This document shows positions 1 to 10,450 of a DNA stretch of 64,000 nt, one piece after another. The position numbers were made by a program, and so were the translations under genes. The stretch is taken from assembly GCA_033398695.1 (NCBI GenBank), contig CM065802.1:81950096-82014095 (forward strand), in the 5' to 3' direction. Position 1 is the stretch's first letter. Each line of letters opens with the position of its first letter. A model generated the notes under the pieces. The model did not search any database. It saw only the letters and a list, made by a program, of their open reading frames with translations, and was not told where the DNA came from. This stretch comes from Orobanche coerulescens (Eukaryota; Streptophyta; Magnoliopsida; Lamiales; Orobanchaceae).

Positions 1-685
1 CATTTCTTTTCATTCCTTATCCCATTTTTGAGAGTCCAGAGAGGTTTCTCCCCCACACATCATCCTTATATAGCCTCTCTACCTAGTTTAGAAGATCATA
101 GACATCTCGGATTGGTGTTCAAGCATATGGTGTCAAGTTCTACTGATTGTTTTCATTGTTATTCTTTGTGAAAGGTATGTTGATACTAAACATAACCTTG
201 AATTCGGTTTCTTGAGTATGTTACTGAGATTATTACGTTTCAAGGATGTCGTAGTAATCAAATATCATGTTTTAAAAAGATTGGTTTGGTTATACTTGAA
301 TGGTTCTTCGTTGTTAAAAGAATTGTGATCGAACCTTGGTATGTTGAACCCTAAGACGTAGTTTATGAGATTGTGGTATGTTTTGGTCGAGTTGTATAAT
401 AATATCATGTTGATATGATCACCTAGAATCGAAGTGTTCAAGAAAATGAATTCTAGGAGTTTTCACCAAGATTATTTCGTATTTCGTAAAAGGTGTTCGA
501 ATTGATAAGCTTCATTATATTCTTGATTAGAATGGATTGATCATGTTGAGGATAATCGAATTGAAACTAAAACACGGTTGTTTCATCTCCATTCGAGAAT
601 TTGTTAGTATTCATATGATCATACCTTTGATACGAATTGTATGAATGGTCGAACCATGAGTAAAGATTGAAGTGTAGAATTAAAA

Positions 686-708
686 TTAGGGTTTAGGGTT
701 TAGGGTTT
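686..708 (+). repeat. Short interstitial telomere-like repeat (TTTAGGG)3 in LTR A
   Basis: Three head-to-tail copies of the plant telomere heptamer lie in the 5' LTR. The matching place in the 3' LTR (near 17636) lacks them and reads AAAATGGTTTGATG, so they were probably gained after insertion. Confidence 0.8.
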
Positions 709-1225
709 GATGAATATCTTTGAAATCGTAGACACCGGCATTGTACCCCAATGTGTTTGTAGGTATAACGTACATTAAGTGTCATACATTACGTATGTTA
801 TAACATCATGTGAGACGCAGTCTTTTGATCAGAGAACTTTGTCAAATACAAGTGTAGCGTACGTTAGGCGTAGGAGCTTACGTACGTTAATACATAGACT
901 TAACGTATGTTACGTTGAGTATATAACGTCCATTATGAAGAGAATCGGACAGAATCCAAAGTGTCGGCAACTTTCGGCTATAGTTTAGGATGTTAGATAT
1001 TCGTATGTTAGTTATATGACGTAAGATAAACTCTATATTATTTCTTTTATTTAAGGTCCAAGCTTTGCAAAGTGAATGATCGAAGGGGCGACCTTCGAGT
1101 GTATTGACATCAATCGAAGTATTATCCTTGTCGTCAATTTAAGGCAAGTACCTTAATTATATTTATTTGTATTGATGTCGGTTATGTTGATTGTTGTATT
1201 ATGCATATGTCTTGTGATTGTTTGT

Positions 1226-1363
1226 CCACCATGCGTTGGTCCGACGGGATCATCATGGGAATCTATAGCTGTGTGTGCTGGATCGTTGGACAGATATTTC
1301 CACAATGCATTGGTCCAATGGGATCATCATGGGAATCTATAGCTGTCTGTGCTGGATCGTTGG
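1226..1363 (+). repeat. 74-bp tandem duplication inside LTR A
   Basis: Two copies start at 1226 and 1300 (period 74). Each contains ATGGGAATCTATAGCTGT and GCTGGATCGTTGG. The related LTRs of elements B and C have a duplicated block with the same period at the corresponding place in U5. The first 250 codons-worth of open frame here is not a gene. Confidence 0.8.
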
Positions 1364-1902
1364 AATACAAAGAGTATGTTGAGATTGATATGATATGTTG
1401 TACATTGTTACTATTTTTCGTTGGAGAGACTTGTCATGATTATTATTGATATTGTTGATGTTATTATTCAGGGATTGTTGAATAAACCTTTGTTGTATAA
1501 TTATCGTACTTATACTAGCATCAATGTGTTAACCCCTTTGGGGGTGAACATTTTTTTTATGTTCAGGATCCAGGAGAGCGGGAAAACAACCACTAGAGCT
1601 TCATGACGACGAGGATGCAAAGTGATGTTACGACCGGATTATTTTGTCGTATGTTGTGTTGTTTTTAATAAAGTACTCGAGTGCGTCGTCGTTTGTGATG
1701 TTGGATTTGGTCATGTATTAATGTTCACCATTTGATGTTTGTCTTTCAGTATTGTTTTCAGACTTGTGTTGTATTTTATTTCCGCTGCTGTTGTTTGTTG
1801 GTATTTGTTATTGTCTTTTCATTTCCTCAGCCTTGTAAATTCTTACGTAAAGGATTTACGGTGCTGTAATATTCCTGAATACATCGTGGGTGTTACATAA
1901 TA

Positions 1903-1914
1903 TGGTATCGGAGC
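1903..1914 (+). other. Element A primer-binding site (tRNA-iMet)
   Basis: TGGTATCGGAGC lies five bases after the 5' LTR end. It matches the complement of the plant initiator tRNA-Met 3' end with one change (A to G). Confidence 0.85.
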
Positions 1915-2133
1915 TAAGATTATGCATATCTTGGTCTTTGGGTTAAAATAGGGGTCGTATATGTCTTTTGAGGTAACCGGCCGCACATAACATCACTGTA
2001 CTGTCTACGTCTTCATGCGAGCGGTGGTTTTAAGTTTCATAAACTCTATCTTGTCCTTTACATGTTATACCTTTTTATACTTGAACGTTAGGACGATATT
2101 ATTCCCTGCATATTAGGTGTTTATGCTTACAGT

Positions 2134-3400
2134 ATGTTGAGGGGAGGACGTGGACGTGGTCGCGGTTGTGGATGCAGACGTACGAATTCTGAGAGAGAAG
2201 CTTCATCTCATGTTCTTGATTCGCAGTCAAATCAGGTTAACTCCAATTCTGGCGACCAGCAGGAGTCCGTTAATAATGAACGAGAACAGATAGTGGAGAC
2301 AAATGCCAATCCTGTTGTTCCCGTCATACTTCGTCAGGTGGTCAACCAGATGACTCAATTTCCTCAAGTGGTGGACAGAATGCAAGTGGCGGTAGGATTA
2401 TAGCCTGGGGAAAGACAGCAAGGCATCCCAGACTTGGGAAATCGAGGAGACAGATGGCTACAGGAGGTGGTGAAGATGCAGCCGCCAAAATTCGATGGAT
2501 TTTCTGAGACGCCGACATGGGATCACTGGTTGAGAGAACTTGAGAAAGGATTTGCCGGGATTAACTATCCAGATGACCGGAGAGCTCCGATTGCCCAATA
2601 TTTTCTAACAACAGAAGCATCCGAATGGTGGGAAGCCATCTGACCTGTTGATCATGATGCCGGTTGGGAAGAGTTCAAACTTATGATGGAAGCTCAGTAC
2701 TGCCCTCGCCCGGTGAGAGAAGCTAAGGTTCGAGAATTTTTCTCCACGCAGCCTTCGGATGTGCCGATGGCTCAGACAATTAAGACGTTTAATCAACAGC
2801 TGCCGTTTGTTGGACACCTGGTTAGAACCGATGCAGAATTGATGATTGACTTTGATATGAAAATGAAGCCAGAAATACAGAGGTACATGTCAGGTTTTGA
2901 ATGCACCGCTCTCCGCCAGTACCAAGACAAAGCCCTAGCGTATGAAATGAAAGAAGCAGCTATGGAAAAGTTCTCGGAGTCCAAGAAGCAGAAAGTCTCT
3001 CGTAGTTTCAAAGAGCACAAGAGTAGTGGGCCTCGCAAGGCCCAGTCATCCTTTCATTCGTTTAAGAGGCCTCCGCACCCATCCAAAGGCAGAAAGAACT
3101 TCAGATCAGTATCAACACCGACATATGTGGTCAAAAACTATTTTAATTGTGGTCGCCCAGGACACATTTGACGGGATTGTTTCCGTTCTCCAGTGATATG
3201 TTATGATTGTGGACAGGAAGGGCATCATGCGATGTTCTGCAGGGATGCCACTAAGATAATTGGAGCTCGTACTTTGCAGCCGGCTCAGAAGGAAACAAGT
3301 GTTCCACAGACGCAACAGAGTGTCCATCTATTGGTCGAGGACGAGGTAGAGGACAGTTAGACCGAAAGGGAGCATCGAGTGCTGGATCCGTTCCCCCATG
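2134..3400 (+). pseudogene. gag: Element A gag (broken)
   Basis: This is the capsid/nucleocapsid part of the gag-pol polyprotein, which packages element RNA in cytoplasmic particles. The start at 2134 gives an Arg/Gly-rich N-terminus (MLRGGRGRGRG), also seen at the gag starts of B and C. The Ty3-type capsid follows (PPKFDGFSETPTWDHWL; ALRQYQDKALAYEMKEAAM), then two zinc knuckles near 3140-3245. The first knuckle has lost its first Cys (now Tyr, before FNCGRPGH) and has a stop in place of an Arg; the second (CYDCGQEGHHAMFC) is intact. In-frame stops are at about 2401, 2641 and 3169, two at positions where B/C/E relatives suggest Arg or Gln codons, as expected from C-to-T change. The tail after the knuckles is frame-shifted. 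Confidence 0.85.
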
Positions 3401-3429
3401 CCTTTATGAGATGAGGAGGGCAACGATCA

Positions 3430-5010
3430 GGATGCCACTGCTGCATCAGGTACCATTCATATCCTTTCACAACCAGTTAGTGTTTTGTTCGATACAGGTG
3501 CTACACATTCGTTTATATCATTGTCTTGTGTTAATCGTTTGAACATTTCTTGTTTTCATAAATGTGAGCCTTATGTTGTGGGTTTACCGAGTGGGGAGAG
3601 AATTATGGGGAACTTAGAAACTAGAGATTTCCTGTATTAATTGGAGGTAAAGAGTGGCCCTCAAATCTGATTGTGATAGAGATACAAGGAGACGATCTGA
3701 TTCTCGGAGACGATTGGCTTAATCGATATGGAGCTATTGTAAACTACCGGAAGAGGAATATCTCGATGATAGCTGAAGATGGTTCCGAAGTATTATTCAA
3801 AGGATGGAGTTCAGGAAGATCAGGAAAAATGATCAAAGCAATGAAAGTCGTCAGACTGAAAACAGGGATGTACTAGATACTAGTGTTACGCAATGAATAA
3901 GCAATACGGAAAAGTAGCTTTCATCCATTCCTGTTGTGAGTGAATTTCCAGATGTGTTCCCTGACGAATTACCTGGACTACTTCCATGACGAGATGTAGA
4001 GTTTACCATCGAGCTAGAACTAGGAGCTACACTGATTTCTAAGGCGTCGTATCATATGGAACCTACCGAAATGTATGAATTGAAGAAGCAACTGGAAGAG
4101 TTACTGGACAAAGGCTATATTCAGCCAAGTGTTTCACCTTGGGGTGCACCCGTTCTGTTTTTCCGAAAGAAAGATGGATTGCTTTGTTTGTGTATTGACT
4201 ATCGGGAGCTGAACAAGATGACGATCAAGAACAAGTACCTGTTGCCATGGATCGATGATTTGTTTGACCAGTTGAAAGGAGCAATAGTTTTTTCCAAGAT
4301 CGATTTGAGATTGGGATATTATCAGTTGAGGATTAAGGAATCCGATGTCCCGAAATCAGCATTGCTACGGACATTATGAGTTTATGGTGATGCTGTTTGG
4401 TCTCAGTAATGCACCTGCTGTGTTTATGCAATTAATGAATCGAGTGTTCATAGAGTATTTGGACAAATTCGTAGTTGTGTTTATTGACGATATTCTGGTT
4501 TATTCCAAGAGCCCTGAAGAGCATGCGCAGCACTTGCGGTTCGTTTTGGACCTTTTGAGAAGCGAGCAAGTATATGCCAAACTTTCTAAGTGTGAATTCT
4601 GGCTAAAGAAAGTGATGTTCCTCGGTCATGTGGTATCAGCAGAAGGAGTACGAGTAGATCCCCAGAAAGTCGAGGCAATTTCGGATTGGAAGTCTCCTAA
4701 GAACGTGAAGGAATTCAGATGTTTTCTAGGACTTGCTGGGTATTATCGTCGGTTCGTGGAAGGTTTTTTCAAAATTACCCATCCACTTACTCGATTGCTG
4801 CAGAAAACCTAAAAGTTTGAATGTAACGATATGTGTCAGGTCAATTTTGATGAATTGAAGAAGAGATTGACGACGGCACCAATATTAGAATTGCCCCAAG
4901 GAACTGAAGGATTCGTAGTTTACAGTGACGCTTCGAATCAAGGTCTCAGCTATGTACTGATGCAGAATGAGAAGGTGATCGCCTACGCTTCACGACAGTT
5001 GAAACCATAT
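3430..5010 (+). pseudogene. pol: Element A pol, first part: protease, reverse transcriptase, start of RNase H
   Basis: The aspartic protease shows the active-site segment [13 protein letters not shown] near 3480-3520 and [11 protein letters not shown] near 3700. Reverse transcriptase follows ([13 protein letters not shown] near 4140; [18 protein letters not shown]; catalytic [11 protein letters not shown] near 4475-4505, the Ty3 form of YxDD). RNase H begins with [12 protein letters not shown] near 4910-4945. There is a frameshift between the two RT blocks (about 4365), further breaks before 4056, and an in-frame stop at about 4810. The gene is cut at 5010 by element B; the continuation is at 14503. 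Confidence 0.9.
5006..5010. repeat. Target-site duplication of element B (CATAT), left copy
   Basis: CATAT at 5006-5010 and again at 14503-14507 flank element B exactly, where the RNase H reading frame of A is split between ...RQLKPY and EVNYP.... Confidence 0.95.
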
Positions 5011-5516
5011 TGTAACACCCCCAATATATTCGGGAATATTACAGTGCCGTAAATCTTTTACATAAGGATTTACAAGGCTGAAGAATTGAACAAGCATAAA
5101 AAGGTACTAACGAATGGAAATAACGGAATTACAGTACATCAGTTCTGACCAAATACAGAAATAGTACAATTGTTCAACAGAACTCAATAATACACCACCA
5201 AATTCGAATCCATCACAAATGACTTCGTACTCGAGTACTTATTGAAATAACGAATAAACAACAGATAAATAAACCCGGTCGGGACATCACTCTGCACCCT
5301 CGTCGTCATGCATCTCCAGTGGTTGTTTTCCTGCTCTCCTAGATCCTGAACATACACAAATGTTCACCCCCGAAGGGGTTAGCACAACGATGCTAGTACA
5401 AGTACAATAATCATACAACAGTGATATAATCAACAGTTATATCATAACAAGTTTCTCCAACGAGAATATCCACAACACATATCATATCATAACAGTTTTA
5501 ACATACTGATGGTATT

Positions 5517-5653
5517 CCAACGATCCAGCGCACACAGCTATAGATTCCCATGATGATCCCGTCGGACCAACACATGGTGGAACTACCTGTCCAACGATCC
5601 AGCGCACACAGCTATAGATTCCCATAATGATTCCCGTCGGATCAACGCATGGT
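5517..5653 (-). repeat. 74-bp tandem duplication inside LTR B
   Basis: Copies start at 5517 and 5591 with CCAACGATCCAGCGCACACA. The homologous pair in the 5' LTR (about 12766-12905) is damaged at its CAG and CTG sites. Confidence 0.8.
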
Positions 5654-5922
5654 GGACATATATTCACAACATATTTACACGATACAATCACATCATAATT
5701 GTCATAATATAAACAATTCTAATTAGAGTACTTGCCTTGGTTTGAAGACAAGAACAGTACTTCCACAAAACGAACACTCGAAGATCGTCCTCCTCAATCA
5801 ATCACATAACGAGACCAAACCTTAACAAAAGAAATGATATAGGATTTATCTCACGTCGTACGGATGTTTAACAATTCGATTTACGGCCAAAAGTTCATAA
5901 AATGCAATCTGACTGAACTGCT

Positions 5923-6138
5923 TAGCGCACGCTAAGTACTCTGTGTAGCGTGCGTTAAGTCTGCTCGATAGCACACGCAAACAACAAAGCCTAGCGTACG
6001 CTAACTATGTATGGTCAGTACTTCACTGATCAGTCGACTAACTCGTCTGATAGCTTAGCGTACGTTACATACCAAATGTAGCGTACGCTAACTCGTGCTC
6101 CATAGCGCACGTTAATATTCATAGGATAGCGTGCGCTA
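5923..6138. promoter_or_regulatory. Two quartets of phased 12-bp palindromes in LTR B
   Basis: The motif TAGCG-NN-CGCTA and close variants start at 5923, 5946, 5969, 5992 (spacing 23, 23, 23). After a 64-bp step they start at 6056, 6079, 6103, 6127 (23, 24, 24). They lie downstream of the TATA box in element orientation, so they fall in R/U5. Function is unknown; the two-fold symmetry suggests a dimeric protein site or a folded RNA/DNA element. Confidence 0.75.
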
Positions 6139-6144
6139 TCTGTG

Positions 6145-6185
6145 CATGGCAGTTTACTGCTGAGCAGTAAACTGTTCTCGCCATG
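6145..6185. other. Hairpin-forming inverted repeat in LTR B
   Basis: CAGTTTACTGC and GCAGTAAACTG face each other across a few bases (6150-6174). Outer arms are CATGGC (6145) and GCCATG (6180). The same inverted repeat is present in element C LTRs (35909 and 43140 regions). In the B 5' LTR a deletion starts at the hairpin tip. Confidence 0.75.
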
Positions 6186-6962
6186 ATCGAAACAATGAAA
6201 TCCTCCGTGATAATTCATGTTACCTCCATGAATAACATGTTCATACCCTTATGAATGATTTTACGAATAATGACAACTTCGGATTCAAGGATATGCATAT
6301 CAATATAAAACCATATTCCATTCCGACTTCAAATTTTCATACGACAATTCGAAAATCTTAACGGTTGATATCAACACCTCTATATCAATCCATATTATCA
6401 TGCTGAAGTTGATAAACGTTCTATCTATACTAGATAAATCCTTCCATGATCAAACCTTTAGATTTATCTAACAATAAGGATGTTAACGTCTAGTCCAAGA
6501 TTACTATGAAATCATCTATTAGATTCGGTTTACCAATGATAGAAGCTTCTCTTCACATATTCAGTGTAATAAGATTCGAATCATGATGATTATAATCAAG
6601 GTATTTAAGGCTTATTCATCTCACTATTCCAAACATGATATACTTGGATAATTCATCTATGAAAATACATATCTTGTTAACATGATCATCCAAATCGTTA
6701 GAATCTAACTCTAAGTCTTGATATAGATTGAACATACCTTAATATGATGAAAATCACTGAACCGTAAGGTAGAATCCAACTCCGGTTGGTTGTATGCCAC
6801 TCCAAGGTGCTATTCCTCCTCAATGATTACTCCCAAGTGGTAACCAATGTACAAACACCAACAAGATGTGTTCTAAGTGTATAGAAGTATTACTACAGCT
6901 CTCTGAACTCTCAAGGATGAAGAAAGGGCGAAAGAAATGAAAGCCAAAACGGTTGATGTCCC

Positions 6963-7216
6963 ATTTATAATATTCTGCATTATTAACAAGTTAGCGCACG
7001 CTACTAAGCAATCCTTAGCGTGCGCTAATAATGGTTGACTTCAGATTTGTCCGGGTGCGTCCGCGGGAATCTTATCCGGACCCATGTCCCGGCTGGCACA
7101 TGTGCTAGCTGTCCCGCTCAATAATTGAGTCCTTAGCGCACGCAACTCCTGCCTGCATAGCGTGCGCTAATAATGGCCCGATAGCGCGCGTTAAGATACA
7201 TTCTTAGCGTGTGCTA
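6963..7216 (-). promoter_or_regulatory. Element B 3' LTR core promoter with upstream palindrome pair and quartet
   Basis: TATAAAT reads on the - strand at 6963-6969. Upstream in element orientation are palindromes starting at 6992 and 7016 (24 bp apart), then a quartet at 7134, 7158, 7182, 7205 (24, 24, 23). Between them lies a GC-rich stretch with inverted GTCCGG/CCGGAC arms (7049-7082). The same arrangement is in the 5' LTR (TATA at 14094-14100). Confidence 0.65.
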
Positions 7217-7371
7217 TCACGAAGTTGCATGAGCAATTTTGCATGTTTCTATACTTATGTACAATGATATTAATGCACGAAATATCATACTCCAATAATC
7301 AAAACCACCAATCCGAATAATACAGGGTTTGAATACAGATGAAATACACCGTAATAAATCCGGATATTACA

Positions 7372-7392
7372 TACTCTCCTACTAAAAAGGAG
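7372..7392 (-). other. Element B polypurine tract region
   Basis: The - strand reads CTCCTTTTTAGTAGGAGAGTA ending directly at the 3' LTR; its purine run would prime plus-strand DNA. The same tract borders the C 3' LTR at 37130-37150. Confidence 0.75.
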
Positions 7393-7406
7393 TTTCGTCC
7401 CGAAAC

Positions 7407-8990
7407 TCAAGACGAAAATAACTCGGGATATCTAGACTTCATATCAGCTTCCGTTTCCCAGGTGGCTTCTTCCATTCCGTGACGTGACCACTGAACTTTG
7501 ACCAAAACGATTGGTTTGTTCCTCAGTTGTTTAACTCGACTCTCGAGTATCTTGACCGGTCTTTCTTCAAACGTCCCATCCTGCGCGACTTCGATCTCGC
7601 CGAAATCAATGATATGACTGGGATCTGGTATATACCTCCGTAATTGGGATACGTGGAACACGTTATGAACATGGCACAATGACGGCGGTAATGCTAATCT
7701 GTATGCCAACTCCCCAACTCTCTCGAGGATCTCGAATGGTCCGATATATCTCGGACTCAGCTTTCCTTTCCTTCCGAAACGAAAGATTGCCCGAGTAGGA
7801 GAAACCTTCAAAAGTACGTGATCTCCAGTACTGAACTCCAATGGGCGACGGCGTACGTCCGCATAGGATTTCTGGCGACTCTGGGCAGTCAACAGCCTTT
7901 CACGAATTAAGGCTATCTTCTTTCGAGTCTGCTCGATCAACTCTGGTTCTGTTCCGATCAAGTCTGACGAATCGTCCCAGCATAGGGGCGATCTGCATCT
8001 TCTTCCGTATAATGCCTCAAACGGTGCCATCTTAATAGAAGCATGCCAGCTATTGTTGTAGGTAAATTCAATCAACGGTAGATGAATTTCCCAATCGTTT
8101 GACCAATCTAAGGCACAGGCCCTTAGCATGTCTTCCACCGTTTGTATAGTTCTCTCAGATTGTCCGTCACCATGGTGAAAAGTCATAATGAAGTTCACCC
8201 GGTCCCCAAGGCCTTATGAACTGCTTTCCAAAAGTGAGACACAAAACGACCGTCCCGATCAGAAACAATGGTCTTCGGCGTACCATGCAATCGAACTATC
8301 TCCGAAATAAATACTCGTGCCAACCTCTCTGGTCCCCACGTATCCTTAATACCTAGAAAATGAGCCGATTTGGTTAAACGATCAACTATTACCCAAATCA
8401 TGTTCATTCCTGTCCTGGTTTTCGGCATATTAGTGATAAAGTCCATCGATATGTCCTCCCACTTTCATTCAGGAATCAGGAGCGGCTTCAACATTCCAGC
8501 AGGCCGTTGATGCTCGATCTTAACCTGCTGACAAGTCAAGCATTTCGAAACATAGTCCGCTACGTCTTTCTTCATGTTGCCCCACCAGAAATTATGCTTC
8601 AAGTCCTTATACATTTTACTGTGCCCGGGTGGATAGAATAGGGCGAACTATGAGCTTCCTTCATAATCGTCTGTTTCAGAACATCAACATCGGGAACGCA
8701 GAGTCGGTTCTGAAATCTCAAAACTCCGTCATCATGAATTATGAATCCGGGGGCCTTTCCTTTGATCACTTCATCACGTAACCGAATCATCAGAGGATCA
8801 TCTGTCTGTCTAGATTTGATTTCTTTGGTTAATGATGAAGTTATCTCCATCACGCACAGCTGTCCTTGGACTCTTTGTAACCACACTTCAATCCCTTCAC
8901 GAATCATCTCTCGTTGAAGGCTAAGTTGGGATGTCAGCGTCTCCAAAGATCTCGAATAGAGACAGCTTGCGGTGAGTGCATCGGCCACTA
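7407..8990 (-). CDS. pol: Element B pol, integrase and chromodomain-like tail
   Basis: Integrase inserts the DNA copy into the host genome. The zinc-binding N-terminus is near 8520-8700 ([26 protein letters not shown]). The catalytic core holds D in [11 protein letters not shown] (8430 region), D in [12 protein letters not shown] (about 8240) and the E region in GQSERTIQ (about 8150). The C-terminus includes [26 protein letters not shown] and the chromodomain-like tail [16 protein letters not shown], stop at 7407. Frame breaks occur near 8197 and 8446-8600. The break at 8160-8200 falls on a CAG/CTG-rich segment (codons for HPQTDGQSE in relatives) that is also damaged in C and E, so it may be a consensus error. 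Confidence 0.9.
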
Positions 8991-8999
8991 CATTTGCTT

Positions 9000-10450
9000 T
9001 GCTGGATGATATAAAATCTCCAAGTCATAGTCCTTAATCGGTTCCAACCATCTTCTTTGCCGCATATTCAACTCTTTCGACTAAATATGTACTTGAGACT
9101 CTTATGATCCGTAAAGATCGACAATGAGTCCGTCTGAGATAATGCCTCAGATCTTCAAGGCAAAACCACCGCCGCTAGCTTCAAATCATGTGTCGGGTAA
9201 TTCACTTCATAAGGTTTCAGTTGTCGCGACGCATAAGCGATCACCTTATCATTCTGCATCAACACGCACCCAAGTCCTTGGTTCGAAGCATCACTGTAAA
9301 CTATGAATCCTCCAGTTCCCTGCGGAAGTGATAGAATCGGTGCCGTCGTCAATCTCTTCTTCAATTCATCAAAGCTATTCTGACACAACTCATTCCACTC
9401 AAACTTTTGAGTTTTCTGCAGGAGTCGAGTAAGTGGGCGGGAGATTTTAGAAAACCCTTCCACGAATCGACGATAGTATCCAGCAAGTCCCAAGAAGCTT
9501 CGGACTTCTTTCACGTTCTTAGGAGGCTTCCAATCCATAATTGCTTCGATATTCTGAGGATCTACTCGGACTTCTTTAGCTGACACCACATGGCCGAGGA
9601 ACATTACTTCCTTTAGCCAGAATTCACACTTAGAGAGTTTGGCGTACAATTGCTCGTTTCTCAAAAGTTCCAACACAATCCGCAAATGCTGCGCATGTTC
9701 CTCCGGGCTCTTAGAATACACCAGAATGTCATCAATGAACACGACCACAAATTTATCCAAAAATTCAATGAACACACGGTTCATTAATTGCATAAATACA
9801 GCAGGTGCGTTAGTGAGACCAAACGGCATCACTACAAACTCATAATGTCCGTAGCGAGTTCTGAACGCTGATTTCGGAACGTCAGATCCTTTAATCCTCA
9901 GCTGATGATATCCTGATCTCAGATCAATTTTAGAAAATACTGTTGCCCCTTGCAGCTGGTCAAACAGATCATCAATCCGTGGTAACGGATATTTGTTCTT
10001 AATCGTCATTTTGTTCAGCTCTCGATAGTCAATACACAGTCGAAGCGATCCATCCTTCTTTCGGACAAAAAGAACTGGCGCTCCCCAGGGTGAAACACTT
10101 GGCTGAATATAGCCCTTGTCCAGTAACTCCTCCAGTTGCTTCTTGAGTTCGTACATCTCAGTAGGTGCCATACGATACGGCGCCTTGGATATTGGTGTAG
10201 CTCCGGGTTCCAGCTCAATGGTAAATTCCACATCCCTTCGTGGAGGTAGTCCAGGTAACTCGTCAGGAAATACATCTGGAAATTCGTTCACAACAGGAAT
10301 GGACGAAAGTTCCACAATTTCGTCTTCTTTCTTCATTGCATAACACCAATATCCGATGCACTGTTTTAACAATCTGACTTTCATCGCTTTGATCAATTTT
10401 CCCGAGCTTCCCGGTTTCCATCCTTCGAACGACGCCGGAGCCATCATCGG
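9000..10450 (-). CDS. pol: Element B pol, reverse transcriptase and RNase H
   Basis: An uninterrupted 430-codon frame (9155-10447) holds the end of the protease linker ([17 protein letters not shown]), [18 protein letters not shown], the RT fingers ([20 protein letters not shown]), palm ([35 protein letters not shown]) and thumb ([18 protein letters not shown]). RNase H follows from [18 protein letters not shown]. The frame is lost near 9155, inside RNase H; the remainder ([20 protein letters not shown] equivalents) is readable in other frames at 9000-9150. It makes the element's DNA copy from RNA in the cytoplasmic particle. Confidence 0.93.

Larger units (their letters stand above)
1..1897 (+). 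repeat. Element A 5' LTR (partial)
   Basis: It aligns with the 3' LTR from about 16950 onward, so roughly the first 600 bp of U3, including the TATA box, lie outside the window. It ends in TGTTACA directly before the PBS. Relative to the 3' LTR it keeps about 0.5 kb (about 1110-1630) that is deleted there, and it carries a short telomere-like insertion at 686-708. Quartet-spaced palindromes remain at 766, 789 and at 855, 878, 901, 924. Confidence 0.9.
5011..7371 (-). repeat. Element B 3' LTR
   Basis: 2361 bp, bounded by TGTAACACCC at the left and GGATATTACA at the right on the + strand. It carries three groups of phased palindromes, a hairpin at 6145-6185, a TATA box near 6963 and a 74-bp tandem duplication at 5517-5653. 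Confidence 0.95.

Noticed and set aside
10116..10343. Antisense ORFs across RT (e.g. 9639-9845, 39371-39577, 39848-40075)
   Set aside because: Complementary shadows of the conserved RT coding region; similar in B and C only because the sense strand is.
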